From Cephalopachus bancanus (taxonomy: Eukaryota; Chordata; Mammalia; Primates; Tarsiidae), in the NCBI GenBank assembly GCA_027257055.1, contig JAPVLO010000007.1:4154001-4218000 (forward strand): 64,000 nt of DNA. Reading direction: 5' to 3'. This document shows, piece after piece, positions 1-11,660 of this stretch. The stretch's first letter is position 1. Every line of letters starts with the position of its first letter. A program made the translations under genes and the position numbers. The notes under the pieces are model-generated. The model ran no database searches and was not told the origin of the DNA. It was given only the letters and a program-made list of their open reading frames with translations.

Positions 1-36
1 AAAGAAGCCCTAAAGAAGTGGAGAGAGGTACCATAT

Positions 37-97
37 TCATGGACTGGAGATGTGCTATATTCATGGATTGGATATATACTATATTCATGGATTGGAA
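37..97. repeat. 24-bp tandem repeat, about 2.5 copies
   Basis: Copies start at 37, 61 and 85, each opening with TCATGGAYTGGA. The first two copies are 24 bp and end in CTATAT; the third is partial. It is a short local duplication with no evident function. Confidence 0.8.
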
Positions 98-209
98 GGC
101 TAAATGTTAAGATGCCAAGTCTCCCCTACAGATGAACAAAATCCCAAACAAACTCCAACATGCTTTTGTTGTTGTTGTTGTTGTTGTTGCTATTAACAAG
201 CTGATTCTA

Positions 210-533
210 GCCGGGCATGGTGGCTCAAGCCTGTAATCCCAAACTTTGGGTGGCTGAGGCGAGAGGAGTGCCTGAGTCCAGAGGTTCATGTCCAGCCTGG
301 GCAACTTGGCAAGACCTCGTCTCTACAATAAATCAAAAAATTAGCTGGGCATGGTGGCGCATGCCTGTGATTCTAGCTACTTGGTAGGCTGAGGCAGAAG
401 GATCACATGAGCCTAGCAGGTCAAGGCAACAGTGGCTGTGAGTGTGACACTGCACTCCAGCCTGGGCAAACAGTGAGACTCCCACTCCAAAAACCACAAA
501 CAAACAAACAAACAAACAAACAAATAAACAAAA
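210..533 (+). mobile_element. Alu SINE (old-type, plus orientation) with 12-bp target-site duplication
   Basis: A dimeric Alu: the left arm opens GCCGGGCATGGTGGCTC, the right arm opens near 345 with GCTGGGCATGGTGGCGC, and the tail is (AAAC)n. It is flanked by an exact 12-bp duplication, AAGCTGATTCTA, at 198-209 and 534-545, which is the hallmark of L1-mediated insertion. The diverged sequence suggests an AluJ-type copy; the subfamily is an inference. It shows that the source genome is primate. Confidence 0.95.
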
Positions 534-719
534 AAGCTGATTCTAAAATGTATATAGAAAGTAAAGGAACTAGAGTAGCCAAAATAATTCTGGAAAAGAA
601 GAATAAAGTTGGCAGACTCAAACCACCTGAGGAACTCACTTTAAGCCATGGTCATTAAGAATGTGTGAAATTGGAGGCACTCTGGACGTGCAGATGAAAG
701 GGACGGACACCAGTCTGGA

Positions 720-1340
720 TGTAGACCCCCATAGACATGCCCAGCTGACTAATCTTGACTGAGACACAAAGAAACTTCAACAGAGACAAGGTCATTTGAA
801 ACTTTACAAAGATGATATACAATGCCAAATAGGCACATTAAAAGATACTTAATATCAGTTGTCATTAGGAAAATGCATATTAAAAACACAAGATACCACT
901 ATATACCTATGGCAATGGGTAAATGAAAACAAAACAAAACCAAAAAAAATGATAACAGCTGTGCTGGTCAGGATGCAGAGTGACCAGCATTTTCATATTG
1001 CCAGAGGACGTTCAAAAGAGCCATTGCTTTGCCCACCTTGGCAGTTTCTCATAAAGCTAAACACACACTTTCTGTGTGGCCCAGCATTCTGACTCCTAAG
1101 TACACACTTGTGATGAATGAACATGCGTATCCACACGAAATTCTGTATGTGAATGTTTGTAGCTGCTCTGCTCACAATCGTCAGAATCCAGACATGACCC
1201 ACATGTCCTCCAGTGGGCAAAAGTATAAACCCAGTGTGGCACGCCCACATAGTGGCACCCATGTCACGGTAAAAATATGCTGTGGCCACAGGTACCACGT
1301 GCAGGCATCTCAGCTGCATTCTCTCAGCACAGGAAGTTGG
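720..1340 (+). mobile_element. L1 LINE fragment (3' end of ORF2 region)
   Basis: The stretch follows the familiar 3' part of L1 ORF2: CATTAGGAAAATGCATATTA, then a block reading ATACCACTATATACCTATG, then CAGTTTCTCATAAAGCTAAA, and later ACCCACATGTCCTCCAGTGG. It is 5' truncated and full of substitutions and stops, so it is a dead, old copy. Both boundaries are approximate. Confidence 0.75.
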
Positions 1341-3149
1341 GCTCAGGATGGTGCCACTTGCATGACATCCTGGAAGAGGCAGGTCTGCGGGGAGGAAGAG
1401 TGGGTCAGTGGTTGCCAGGGGCTGGTGGGAGGTAGGCAGTCACAGGGTCCCCACACTGCATGGGGAAGCAAAGCTCCCAAGGCATGCAGTGACGACTTCG
1501 GGGGCCAGCGCAATCTGCGGCCTGCACTGGGTCCACATGGCACCACCAGGCCCAGGATCCCTTTCCTCGGCCTCCTGGGATAGGGCAGGGGCTGGGCCAG
1601 GCTGGGGCATCCCACCACTCTCTGGGCCTCGGTTTCTCCATGTGACACTGAGGAGCCTGGTGGTCTCTCACAGGCTGCACACTCTCCCTGGGATGTCACT
1701 TGGACAGGGCTGGCCCCTCAGTGGCTGCTCATTTTTGGGCAGTGGGTAGCGACAAGGTCCAAGGCTGGGGTGCAGTTGGGGAACAGTGGGGGTCTCTGGG
1801 GGCAGGCAGACCCCACGGCGTGACCTAGTAACACCATATCCCCAGATCCTGAGAACCACAGCCTCCACTCCCTCTGCCTCTGTGGGGCAGGCATCATGGG
1901 CAGCCTATCTGAGTTGGTGACAGCGGCTGTCAGTGGTAAAGAGGGGCCATCTGAGCCTTGAGCTCCTCACAACATCTCTGTCCTTGGGGGCCTCTGAGCC
2001 CTTTACAGTAGTCCAGGAAAGCCCCACCAAAGAGTGGACCCAGCCGCCCAGACAGCCCAGAGAGCTCAAAGACCAGGAGCCAGGCTACTCATTCTCTGCA
2101 GACTCCATGGGCTTGAACCAACATGCCTAAAACCCATCCTATCACCACCAATCAAGTGGTGGGTTTTGATTCACGACAAGGCAGAGTACTTCCATAGCCC
2201 CCACATTCCCAGTGCCCTCCACCTGCCTCCAGTGCCCACACCTCTGCATCTTCCAGGAGTCATGTGATTGGAGCCACACACACTGTGGGTCGGTCCCTTC
2301 AACCTGAGTGCTCTTTCACGACCCTGCATGTCAAGCAAGACCCCAGGGAGGCCTGAGATTCCATGGGTCTGAGTCATCCAGTTTCCCAGGCAGAGAGGGA
2401 AGAGAGGTTGCTCGGGGCTAGGAGAGGGACTGGTGCTTAATGGACTCAGAGCTTCCGTCTGGGGAGAGGAGAAAGTTCTGGAGTTGAAGGTGGTGATGGA
2501 GGTACAATGTGCCCGTGTGCCCTTGCATGCGATATGTGTGTATTTCACCACAACTGAGAGAAAACCTCTTTTCTCCCCTTAAACACACGCTACCTGGAAC
2601 TTCATGTCTGTGGTTGAGGACCTCTGTCTCCTGATGCTCGTGCATGGCCTGGTGCCCGGGGCCCTCCTGGCAGCTCATCCCGGGACCTCAGCCCCACTGT
2701 GCCCACAACGTCTTCTATGCCCGCTGCCAAATCTCACCAGTAGAGGTTCCGCTGAGAGCCACCTCCTGAGATGATGCCATGGGCTCCAAGCTCTGATGGT
2801 GATGACCCAGATAGCCAGCCCTGAGATCATGAGGCCTCACCTGAGGGGTCAGTTGGGGGTTCCAGGCGGGCATGGGTGGCTGCACCCCACTACTCTCAGT
2901 CGCTGCTGAGTTGCAGGTGGAACCTGAGACACAGTCCTTGATATAATGTCCTCAGAGGGCTGCAGGCTGAGCGCAGGATTCCCTGGAGAGCGGTCGTTTA
3001 GGTCCCAGCATGGCCCTGCTCATATGTGGGCCTGAGCTGCCCCGGTCAGTCACCCCTCCCAGCATGCCACTCATGTGGGGGCAGACCCTCATCCCCACCA
3101 GAGAGGCAGACTGGACATCCCTGGTTGAGACCACCTTCTGGGGTTATTC

Positions 3150-3300
3150 GATGTGCACATGTGGCATGCTCATGTGGTGATATGCACATGTGGTATGCAT
3201 GTATGATGTGCCTATGTTGCTTGCATGTGTGGCATGCATGTGTGGTATGCATGTGTGGTGATGTGCTTGCATGGTGTGTATGTGTGACATGCACAGGTGG
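3150..3300. repeat. Imperfect TG/CATG-rich tract
   Basis: Alternating purine-pyrimidine sequence in which GCATGTGTGG-type units recur every 12-14 bp. It is a degenerate microsatellite or minisatellite in NTSR1 intron 1. Open frames across it on both strands are artefacts of the repeat. Confidence 0.75.
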
Positions 3301-4930
3301 CTCTAGCCCCACTCTGTCTTCTGGGAAATGGACACAAGCATGGCCCCTGTGGGGTCCATCTGTGCGTCCTGGCATGGTCTTTGCCCCATGCCACCCCTCA
3401 GGTTGCCAATGAGGAAGCCATGATTGTCTGGGTCAGAGCTGGAGCTGCCGAAGCTGCACCGTGTGGGACATAGTCCTGCAGTCCACATCCTACAGCCAAG
3501 GGAAGCCGGCATGTGCGGGACTGACTCTGTCCCTTAGGGCCCCCCACACACGTCTTCTCCTCTTGTTTCTAACCTGAAAACACTCGAGTGCAGGAGGCTT
3601 GCAAGACAAGTTTGGGATATGTGTTGCCCTCCAGCTGGGCCTGCCCAGCTCTGCCTGGCACTGTACCCTTTGTCCATGTTACCCATGGCTGCCTGCCCTC
3701 CGTGGATCTGCCCACATTTTTTTCTGAACCATTTGAGTGTTGCAGACATCACGCTCCTGGCCTGTCAAGACCTCTGTGTCTTTCCTGGGAACAGGGATGG
3801 CCCTTGGCAGGGATGTGGCTGGGTGCAGCCCCAGGCCCAGGACAGAGATGTGGGGAAACAACCGATGACCTGATCTCACTGGGACTGATTTCCTCCCGTG
3901 GAAGCCAGTCTCAGCTGCCTCTCCTGCAGGATTCTGGCAGCCCCTGCTGGCCTAGGTGTTCATGAAGTTGCTTTGAGACGATGTGCCCAAGGGCATCCCC
4001 CCACAAGCCAGACATGTCCCCTGGTCCCTCACCCTGCCTTGGGAGGGAGGTGTGCCCTTGGGTCAGAGCTCATCCAGGTGGGAACACTTCTCATGCACTA
4101 AAAATGAAAGTTTTCTGAGAAAACAAAGGAGGAGGCAGGGAGGCTGAGCCCATACAGGCAGGATTCCATCAGCACAGAAGACTGCAGCCATGAGATTACA
4201 AAGGCACCCTCTGCGTTGGAGTCTTCAGAAACCGTTTCAGAGGACAGAGCCGCTGAAGTGGGAACCTGGTGCCTGGGTGTCCCAGGTCTCTGCTGTGTGG
4301 ATCTCTGGATACGTGTGTGCACACATCCAGTTCCCAGATGATGAACATGGGACCCTGCCGCCTCACAGTCTGGGACTTAGCCCTGAGGCCAGCAACACAG
4401 TACCAGTGCCACCAGATCTCATCACACTCAGGCCAAAGCAGAAGGCGGGCCTGGACCCAGAGAACCACACACAATGCCAGGATGCATGAGCAGGGTCGCG
4501 TGGGTGGGTGGGTCAGAGGACCATCCTGGGGAGCCCAAGAGCTCTCTGAAGGTCCTTGAGCTCCCAGTTCCCCACTCACTATGCTGGCACTGGGCCAGGT
4601 CCAGGCCTTTGGTGCCCCATCCCCTCTATTGCCTCCTCCTACCTCCCAGTCCTGGCTCCACATTCAGGAAGCTCTAGCTAGAGCTGGGACTGGGGGTGAC
4701 AATGGAGGGGGGCAGGGCACCTGCCAGTAGCCACTCCTCTAAGTTGCTTGGAAGTGATCACCAGGTCACCTCACTTCTTAATCTGACTTGGGTTTGCAAG
4801 TGCCCAGGTCAGACCTCATGGGGGTGCAGGGCGGTAGGCCTGGTGGGAGGCATGGGGACAGGAAGGGCTCCCCTGTTCTGGCGAGAGGGGCCAACAGCCC
4901 AACACATTCAAACGCGGTCACGGGCGGGAG

Positions 4931-4987
4931 GGGCGGAGATGCATGGCTGAGAGCGTCCAGCCCCTCTCGGGCCATGCATCACCGCCC
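4931..4987. repeat. 17-bp inverted repeat (hairpin, 23-nt loop)
   Basis: The arm GGGCGGAGATGCATGGC at 4931-4947 pairs with GCCATGCATCACCGCCC at 4971-4987. Sixteen of 17 positions pair; the exception is an A-A mismatch at 4937/4981. The loop is C-rich. It lies in NTSR1 intron 1, far from any exon. The arms contain the self-complementary core ATGCAT. Function is unknown. Confidence 0.8.
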
Positions 4988-7130
4988 GAAAACAGTGAAC
5001 GTTCACCCAGATCTGCCAGACGGCCCTGAGCCCACAGGGGACAATGAACCCCACACCCCAGGACACTCTTGACAGAGGGCAATGGTGGGGCAGGAGGCGA
5101 GGAGGATGAGGTCAAGGCTTCCCCTATGAGGAATGTTCTTTTCAAGTGTAAGAGCCACTTGTGTCCAGGACCTCAAGAAGCCCCAGAGCTGTCGGCATCA
5201 GATGGATGTGGCCTGTGACCAGCGCCCAGGCATGCAGCCGAGCCTGCTAAAGAAAAAGGAAAACTCATTCTCTGAGGCACAGGGGAGCCAGTGAGCATTC
5301 AGCACATGCTTGGCCAGCACAAAGCCCACAGGCACTGAAGGCGAGTCCCAAGTCCATGCTTGTCACGTGTCTGTAAGGGATGGGACTTGGCCAGAGTGGC
5401 CTTGCAGTGTCCAAGGGACAAGGTCAGGCAGAGGGTGCATCAGAGGCAAAGGGATGCCATATAAGTGTCCAATCCTGAGGGCAGGGAAGGGCCACGGGAC
5501 TCAGAGCCACACTTCCCAGGGCTGGGGCAGAGCTGTCCTGTTGCTCCTTGGCTTGACTGCTATTTGTTTTTGACGAGTGCAAACGACCACATGGCACTGG
5601 AGAGCCCAGGGGCAGGGAGGGGTGGGTGTTGAACGGCGCCACTGGTGGGTAGCAGGCACTGATCCTCCCTTGCCGACCTGATCAGTTATGTCAAACCTTC
5701 TGAAGGGCCAAGTGGCTGCTGCCCCAGCCCCTCGAGGCCAGCTGGGGAGACTCCCCCCACAAAAGCTGATCAAAGACAGAAGCCCGAGTAGGAAGACAAA
5801 ACCTTAAAGGAAGCAGAGCAATTTTTCTCTCCCTGTTGGCCACGCAGAGCACCCTGTCTGCTATTGCCTTTGGGAAGGGGCGGACTCTTGTTAGAGAAGA
5901 GACAGAGCTCTGACTCATCCCCCTCAAGTAGCTGTCGGGAGGACCCCCACCGGGGGACACCTGTAGCCACGGGTTCTGCACAGGCCAGGGTGGGGCTGGA
6001 GTTCAATTCTATCCCCACTGCCCACCGCAGGGTGGCCAGTGGAGTTAGCTAGGGCCCAGAGAATGACAAGCAGGCAACACCCTGCCCAAGCCCAGAGGCT
6101 TCCCTGCCAATACACTGCCACCTGTGGGCTCCCTGGGCAGCCTCAGAACTGCTGTTGGTACTGGAGCTGGGCAAGCAGAGGGGACAGCTGGTTGCCCCAG
6201 ACCCTCTAGCTGGGCAGAGGTGGGAGACTCTGTCTGGATCCTTCACCCTCTGCCTTCCTCAGCCCAACCTTGAGGCAACCCTACACCTCAAGGCTACCCA
6301 TGTCCTAGTGCCAAGATACCACCCGAAGTGCCATGTCTGCCCTGACTTCCCCTACAGTCACAGCCTCTGTCTGCTCAGCCCTCCCTTCCAGTGCTGGAAC
6401 CTTCCCTACCAGGCTGCCTGGCCAAGCTGACTCCCAAGGAGATCCCATCAGGGTTCCCACGGCACTCTGCTCAGGCACTCGGCTCAGGCTCCTAGAGGGC
6501 CTTGGCCATCCAGCTCCAGTTGTATTCACCTCACCATGTCTTCCCGCTTGCCACACCCAGAGCCTCACAATCTTCCCAGCAGAAACATCATCACCACCAA
6601 TAACAATGCCAGTAATAGTACCTGTGGATGCTTTTACGTGCCAAGGACCTCGAAAACACTTCCCACAAGTTCTCTCTCAAAAACTTTTTGCCAGCCTGGG
6701 GGCTTCTCTGCAGAGGCAAGTGACACGGCCTCTTGGGGGCACGGAGCTTTTGAGACACTGGCGAAAGGGACCTCTCCATTTCAACAGGCTAGTGCTAACA
6801 CACACAAGCACACACAACACACACAGACCTCAAGGAAGCTGGGGACATCGGAGGCCCTCCACGGGCCTCAGGGAGGTCACTGTCGGGGCTCCAGGTCCCT
6901 TCAGTGGAAGGAGGGGTGAGCTGGTTGCTGAGGCCGGGCAGCTTGAGATCAGGCTGCTCCTCAGAGGCCCCACACCCTCCCAGCTTCAGAGGGGCCATTT
7001 CAGGGCACCCCCAGCTGCCTGCACCCATGTGTAACCACAGACATCACTTGGGGGTGAGGGAGAGGGGAGCAGAAGGCTGCCCTCTTAAGTCCCACCTGGC
7101 GCCAGCCCCGTCTCCTCCAACCCATCTCAC

Positions 7131-7835
7131 CTGGATGACGACCTTGACGGTGGCAGTGTGGACGATGGGAGTGCACACCAGGCCGCCGGGGTGCTGGCCG
7201 TCGGCGCTGCGGTTCTGCTGGCCCATGGTGAACAGCATGGGCACAGCCAGCAAGCCTGAGGCCAGCCAGATGGCACCAATGAACCTCTTGGTTCGGCTGC
7301 GGGACATGAGGGTCTTGGCCTTGAAGGGGTGGCAGATAGCCAGGTAGCGCTCCACGCTCAGGCTGGCCACGTTGAGGGCCGTGGCATAGGTGCAGGCATC
7401 GCGAAGGAAGTAGTAGCCACGGCAGCCAGCGTCGCCAAAGGCCCAGGGGTGGTGCACCCAGATGAAGTTGTACAGCTCCACGGGCATGGCCAGCAGCAGG
7501 GTGAGTAGGTCAGACATTGCTAGGCTGCCCAGGTGATAGTGCACGGTGCTCTGCAGGCCCTGCAGCGGCCGCTTCCGCGCCAGCGTGAAGGCCGTCACGG
7601 CGTTGCCCACCGCGCCCACCGCGAACAGCGCCAGGTACACGGCGGTCACCAGAGCCTTGGAGTAGATGTCGGTGTTCACGTCCAAGTCACTGCTGGGCGC
7701 CGCGGGGGAGCGCTCCGACGCGTTGCCCGAGCCGTTGCCGATGGCCGGGGCCAGCAGCGCCGCCTCCAGCCCCGACTGCACCCGCTGGAAAAGGTCGGCA
7801 ACCGGCGCGCCCAGCGCAGAGTCGTTGAGGCGCAT
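7131..7835 (-). CDS. NTSR1: Neurotensin receptor type 1, coding part of exon 1 (residues 1-235)
   Basis: NTSR1 is a class A GPCR at the plasma membrane that binds neurotensin and signals mainly through Gq. ATG at 7835-7833 sits in a strong Kozak context (CCACCATGC). Sequons lie at N4, N34 and N38. Helix 1 is about 61-86, helix 2 about 97-121 with the sodium-site Asp109, helix 3 about 138-166 ending in E162-R163-Y164 (the family DRY motif), and helix 4 about 184-204. C138 and C221 form the expected disulfide, and N208 is a further sequon in loop 2. The exon ends exactly after codon 235 at a CAG|GTGAGA donor (phase 0); human ends about 238. The N-terminal tail is three residues shorter than human as I recall it and is the most diverged part. 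The other half of the receptor lies off the left edge. Confidence 0.97.
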
Positions 7836-8520
7836 GGTGGGCGCGGAGTCCGCAGCTCCGGGCTGGAAGTCCGGCGGGAGAGGGCGCGTCTCGAGCGGGG
7901 ACTGACGAGGGGCCACCGGGAGGGCGCGGAAGGGCGAATGGTGCGCCGTTCACCTGGGAAGCGCGGGACCGGACCGCGCTGCCCGGGGGGCGCTCGGGGT
8001 CCCCTCGCCTTCGGGCGCCCAGGCGGCTCTGGTTCCAGCCCCTGCGGCTCCCCGGGATGCTCTGACTCGGCGCTTGCTGCGAGCTCGGTTGCCTCCGGTC
8101 TCAGACCCCGTGGCTCCCCGGGCTGGAGCCCCAAGAAACAGCGCCCGGCTCGGGATGCGCGGGGAGAGCCTGTGGCGCCGGCGGAGCGCACGCACGGCTG
8201 CCTGGCGCCCGCCTCCTAGCTCCCCTCCCCGCGCTCTCCGCGCGCCCCGCGCCGCACATCTCCTGCCGCGCCCGCGCCCTCCCCGCTCTGCGCGTCTCCT
8301 TCGAGTTGGCGGCCGCGCGGCGCGCTCAGCACTGCCGGGCTGTGGAGAGAAGGGAGGCCGCGCGGCCGTCGTCCCCGCCCAGCCCCGTGCCGGCTGGCGG
8401 ATCTCCCGCTCGCTCCCAGGAGCACCCCTGGCTGGAGCGAGCGCCCCGGGAACGGGATTCCCTGCGAGGTGCGCGGGGCGTTGGACTTGGATCTTCCTGG
8501 CCACACTCCCCCGGCAGCGC
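7836..8520 (-). promoter_or_regulatory. NTSR1: NTSR1 5' UTR and CpG-island promoter
   Basis: Very GC-rich, CpG-dense sequence runs from inside exon 1 (about 7550) to about 8520, with many CGCG and GC-box-like runs and no TATA box. It directly precedes the NTSR1 start codon, so it is the expected promoter and 5' UTR. The transcription start cannot be placed from sequence alone. Long open frames on both strands here reflect the lack of stop codons in CpG-rich DNA. An in-frame extension upstream of the ATG would have to start at a GTG (7916), so the ATG at 7835 is preferred. Confidence 0.8.
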
Positions 8521-9619
8521 AGTCCCCTTTTTCTCGTCTCCCCAACTTCTCACACCCAGGAGGGAGCTGCACCCCCACTCCCTACCCGTGCTCCAACCTG
8601 CTCGGTGGGTATGAGGGGCCAAGGGGAGGGCGGGACCAGGCAGGCTCCCGCTGGTGGGGCAGGGTCACTGCACAGCTGGTGGTGCCCCCTCCTGGGTGCC
8701 TACAAGGAAGGGTGCCAGAGCGGAACCCCAGGGCCCTCTAGCGCAGTGAGCTGGGAGGGGGAACGGGGAAGGCAGGTGCACAAGACAGCTCCCCCTTCCT
8801 ACCCTGCCCTGTATCCGACACCTTGGGGTGGGCCTGTGCCTCTGTGGGTGAGTGGGCCCCTGCTGGGCCCTTTATCACCACCAAGCTTTGCTCATTGGAA
8901 GTGACCCTGAGAACCCACCTGGTTTGTGACGTGGGGCCCATGGGCAATCTTTGAGGCTCCACAGCCCTCCATATCCACCCCTCCTGGGGCTGTTCACAGG
9001 GTGCCCATCCCGAGCTTGGGAGCTATGTGAGGGTATTGAGTTCCTTGTCCCTCCCTGTCTCCCAGCTCCTGGAGGGATACCCACAAAGGTGGCCAAGCAG
9101 AGGCTTACCGCCCGTCTCTGGGCTGCCCAGGGGACCCCAGGGACACCACTGCCCTTCCTCACCCCTCCCCTGATCCCTCTTCCCAAAACCTCACATTGAA
9201 TCCCCAGGGAGGTGTGAGGGTGGGTCCTGCTCCAAGTGTCCAGGGTCAGGAGGACCTGATGGGGTCACAGCCCCAGGGATCCACCCCTGTCTTGCATGGG
9301 TCTAGCAGCTGCCCTGGTGGGAGTGGAACACCTGCTTAGGCTAGGAGGTTGCAGGGGGCTGAGGGGAGGGGACAGGCAGGGACCCTGCCAAGGCCCACCC
9401 AGCCCCAGCCCAGGTCTACCCCAGGAGAAGCTCAGGCCACCATGCTGATGGGCCTGGGTCCACATATGTTCTTCTGTCTCAGCCTGTGCTGGGCCTGCCT
9501 GATCAACCGAAGTCTGATGTTCCCTGCCTATTCAACTGAAGCCTGATGTTCCCACCAGGGAGTCTTAGTGCATAAAAATAAGTGTTTCAAAGGTGCCTTC
9601 AAAGGAAACACAGATGGGC

Positions 9620-9765
9620 TCTTTGCCAGTAGACAGTGTGGCAGGCTCAGAGGCTGAGAGATGCGTTTGAACCTGGGCCCTGCTACTCCTTATTTGGGCA
9701 AGTATTCTCATTTCTCTGTGCCTTGACTTAGCCATCTGTGAGGTGGGAACAGTGGCTGAATGCAG
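9620..9765 (+). mobile_element. MIR SINE fragment
   Basis: Matches the MIR core: a 'gaacctgggccctgctact' block, then 'gggcaagtattctcatttct', 'ctgtgccttgacttagccat' and 'ctgtgaggtgggaa'. MIRs are ancient tRNA-derived SINEs shared by all mammals. Boundaries are approximate. Confidence 0.75.
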
Positions 9766-11275
9766 CCTGAGGCTTTTACTGGCTGGTATGGTGGCAGGGA
9801 TGAAACGGGTGTCTGACTTGCTAGGGTGTGGGCAAGGTGCCCTGTTTAACAGAAGTGGACTCCGGAAGGTTGGACTTGTTCTGTGGGACACAAGGTCCAT
9901 CCATCAAGCATGGACGTTTGGGTTGGGACATGTGTTCACATTGCCCCAGGCAGTGACACTGCTGGACGTTGGCAGCCCTATGCAGCCACTGCTGCTGTGG
10001 CACCCACGGTCACATTGGGGCCTGACCACGACTGGGCCACCAGGCATCTCTGTTGAGGGCCCCTCCAAGGTAGGCCACAGCCAGGGGCCACTGGGGTCTG
10101 TCTCTCTGCAGCTGGCAGCGTCACCACCCAGGGGGATGCTGCAGGAACCACAGAAGTGCGCGCTCCCAGTCGCCGGAACTCACTGTTTGGCTTTCAGCCC
10201 CTGACCTTTTGGCTAAGCTGGCCTTATTTTCAAAGATTCCTCTTTGAGCTAGCCTAGGAGCTTAAAAAATCATAAAAAGCAACTTAGTACAAATATTATG
10301 ACAAGGCATTTGCTTAAAGTCACGGAGGGAAATGTCATTTGGAAGGACTTGTTCTACGCCAGTGGACGCGGGCCTGGTGGGGGCTCCCCAGTGGCCACAT
10401 CACCGGCTGTTCGGAATTGTTCTCCAAGCACCAAGGGGCCTGTGGCTCACAGCCAGAAGCATTCCGCTTTGAGTTGTTTGCCTCTTTCTCTTCTGATTTC
10501 CCCAAACAGGAGCCCATCCTGTACAACTGAGACCACTGAAAGGATGTGGTGTGTAGAGGGGATGGGGAAGGTCTGGTCTGGTCCCACCATGGCTGTTGGT
10601 GACACAGTCACACCTTTGCTGGTCCCATCTTAACACTGACACATGAAGCTGGGCATGGCCTGGGGGGCAAGGGTTCAGGGTGTGAGCATTGGGCAGTGAA
10701 CTGGGAAACCCAGGGACCTGCTGCCTTGACTCTGGTCAGAGAGGTGCCAGCTGGTCCTGGGAGTCAGCGGAGGCCAAGATCCACTGACAGGGGCTGTGTT
10801 TCTTGGATGCAGCAGGAGCGCTGGCTTGAGAGCAACTGGTGTGCAGGTGAGGGCTCAGCCTTCCCATGGGCCCCCATGTGATGTGGGCAAGGCTGTGTGC
10901 TCATTGCCAAGCCAGGTTGTCACCTGTACCCAGTGAATACCCAGCCCAAAGAGTCGCCACATGAAAGGCCCCTGGATGGACGCTCCCACGGGCTGGGGTC
11001 CTGCTTGTTTTGTCTGCTAGCTTACCCTGGGTCCCTCCAGCACTGCCTGGTACTTGGTGCTCTGCAAGTTTCTGTCATGCTAGCAGGAGAGATTCAATGA
11101 TGAGCAGGATGGGTCATGCCAGCAGGACATGGGAGTCATCACTGTATCCCAGCAGGATGCTGAAGCGAGAGTGCCATCGTCTCTCCAGCCACAGTCCCTC
11201 TTTCCTCTGCCCCCAGACACTTGGGCAATTCTTGCTAGCAAGAAGCTTTCTTACTAAAATTTAAAAATGAATTAA

Positions 11276-11572
11276 GACCAGGCACAGTGGCTCATGCCTG
11301 TAATCCCAGAACTTTGGGAGGCCAAAGTGGGAGGATTGCAGAGGCTAGGAGTTTGAGACCAGCCTGGGCAACATAGTGAGACCTCGTTTCTACCAGAAAA
11401 AAAATTTTAAAATTAGCTAGGTGTGGTGGCAAGTGCCTTTAGTTCCAGCAACTTGAGAGGCTGAGGTGGGAGGATCACGTGAACCCAGGAATTCGAGGTT
11501 GCAGTGAGTCGTGATCACTCCATTGCACTCCACCCTGGGCAACCAAGTGAGACCCTGTCTCAGGAAAAAAAA
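11276..11572 (+). mobile_element. Alu SINE, full-length, plus orientation
   Basis: Complete dimeric Alu starting GACCAGGCACAGTGGCTCAT, with the mid A-rich linker near 11397-11412, the right arm starting near 11415 and a short A tail at about 11565-11572. Flanking duplications are not obvious. Confidence 0.95.
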
Positions 11573-11584
11573 GATAAGTTCACA

Positions 11585-11660
11585 GTAATACCTGTATCAG
11601 TTATCTATTGCTGCATAACAAAATACCCCAACACTTAGTGGTTTCAAAGATCATGCATCA
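11585..11660 (+). mobile_element. Old interspersed repeat fragment (family not named)
   Basis: The phrase 'ttatctattgctgcataaca', followed by 'aaatacccca' and 'acttagtggttt', belongs to a widespread mammalian repeat that I recognise by pattern but cannot assign safely to a family. It abuts the Alu tail. Confidence 0.5.

Larger units (their letters stand above)
1..7130 (-). other. NTSR1: NTSR1 intron 1, 5' part (continues past left edge)
   Basis: Sequence downstream of the exon 1 splice donor on the minus strand. No second NTSR1 exon is recognisable: the next expected coding block would finish helix 5 and carry intracellular loop 3, and it is absent. Intron 1 therefore exceeds 7.1 kb, which fits the long first intron of the human gene. 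Contents are a 24-bp tandem repeat, a (TTG) run at 167-190, an Alu, an L1 fragment, a TG-rich tract at 3150-3300, a hairpin at 4931-4987 and a short CA-rich run near 6797-6830. The remainder looks like ordinary unique GC-rich intron. Confidence 0.85.

Noticed and set aside
7836..7916. 27-codon in-frame N-terminal extension of NTSR1
   Set aside because: The codon at 7916-7914 is GTG, not ATG. The ATG at 7835 has a strong Kozak context and matches the known receptor start.
7533..8904. Long open frames (120-276 codons) on both strands over the NTSR1 promoter
   Set aside because: CpG-rich DNA has few stop codons. The products are Arg/Pro/Ala/Gly-rich with no domain.
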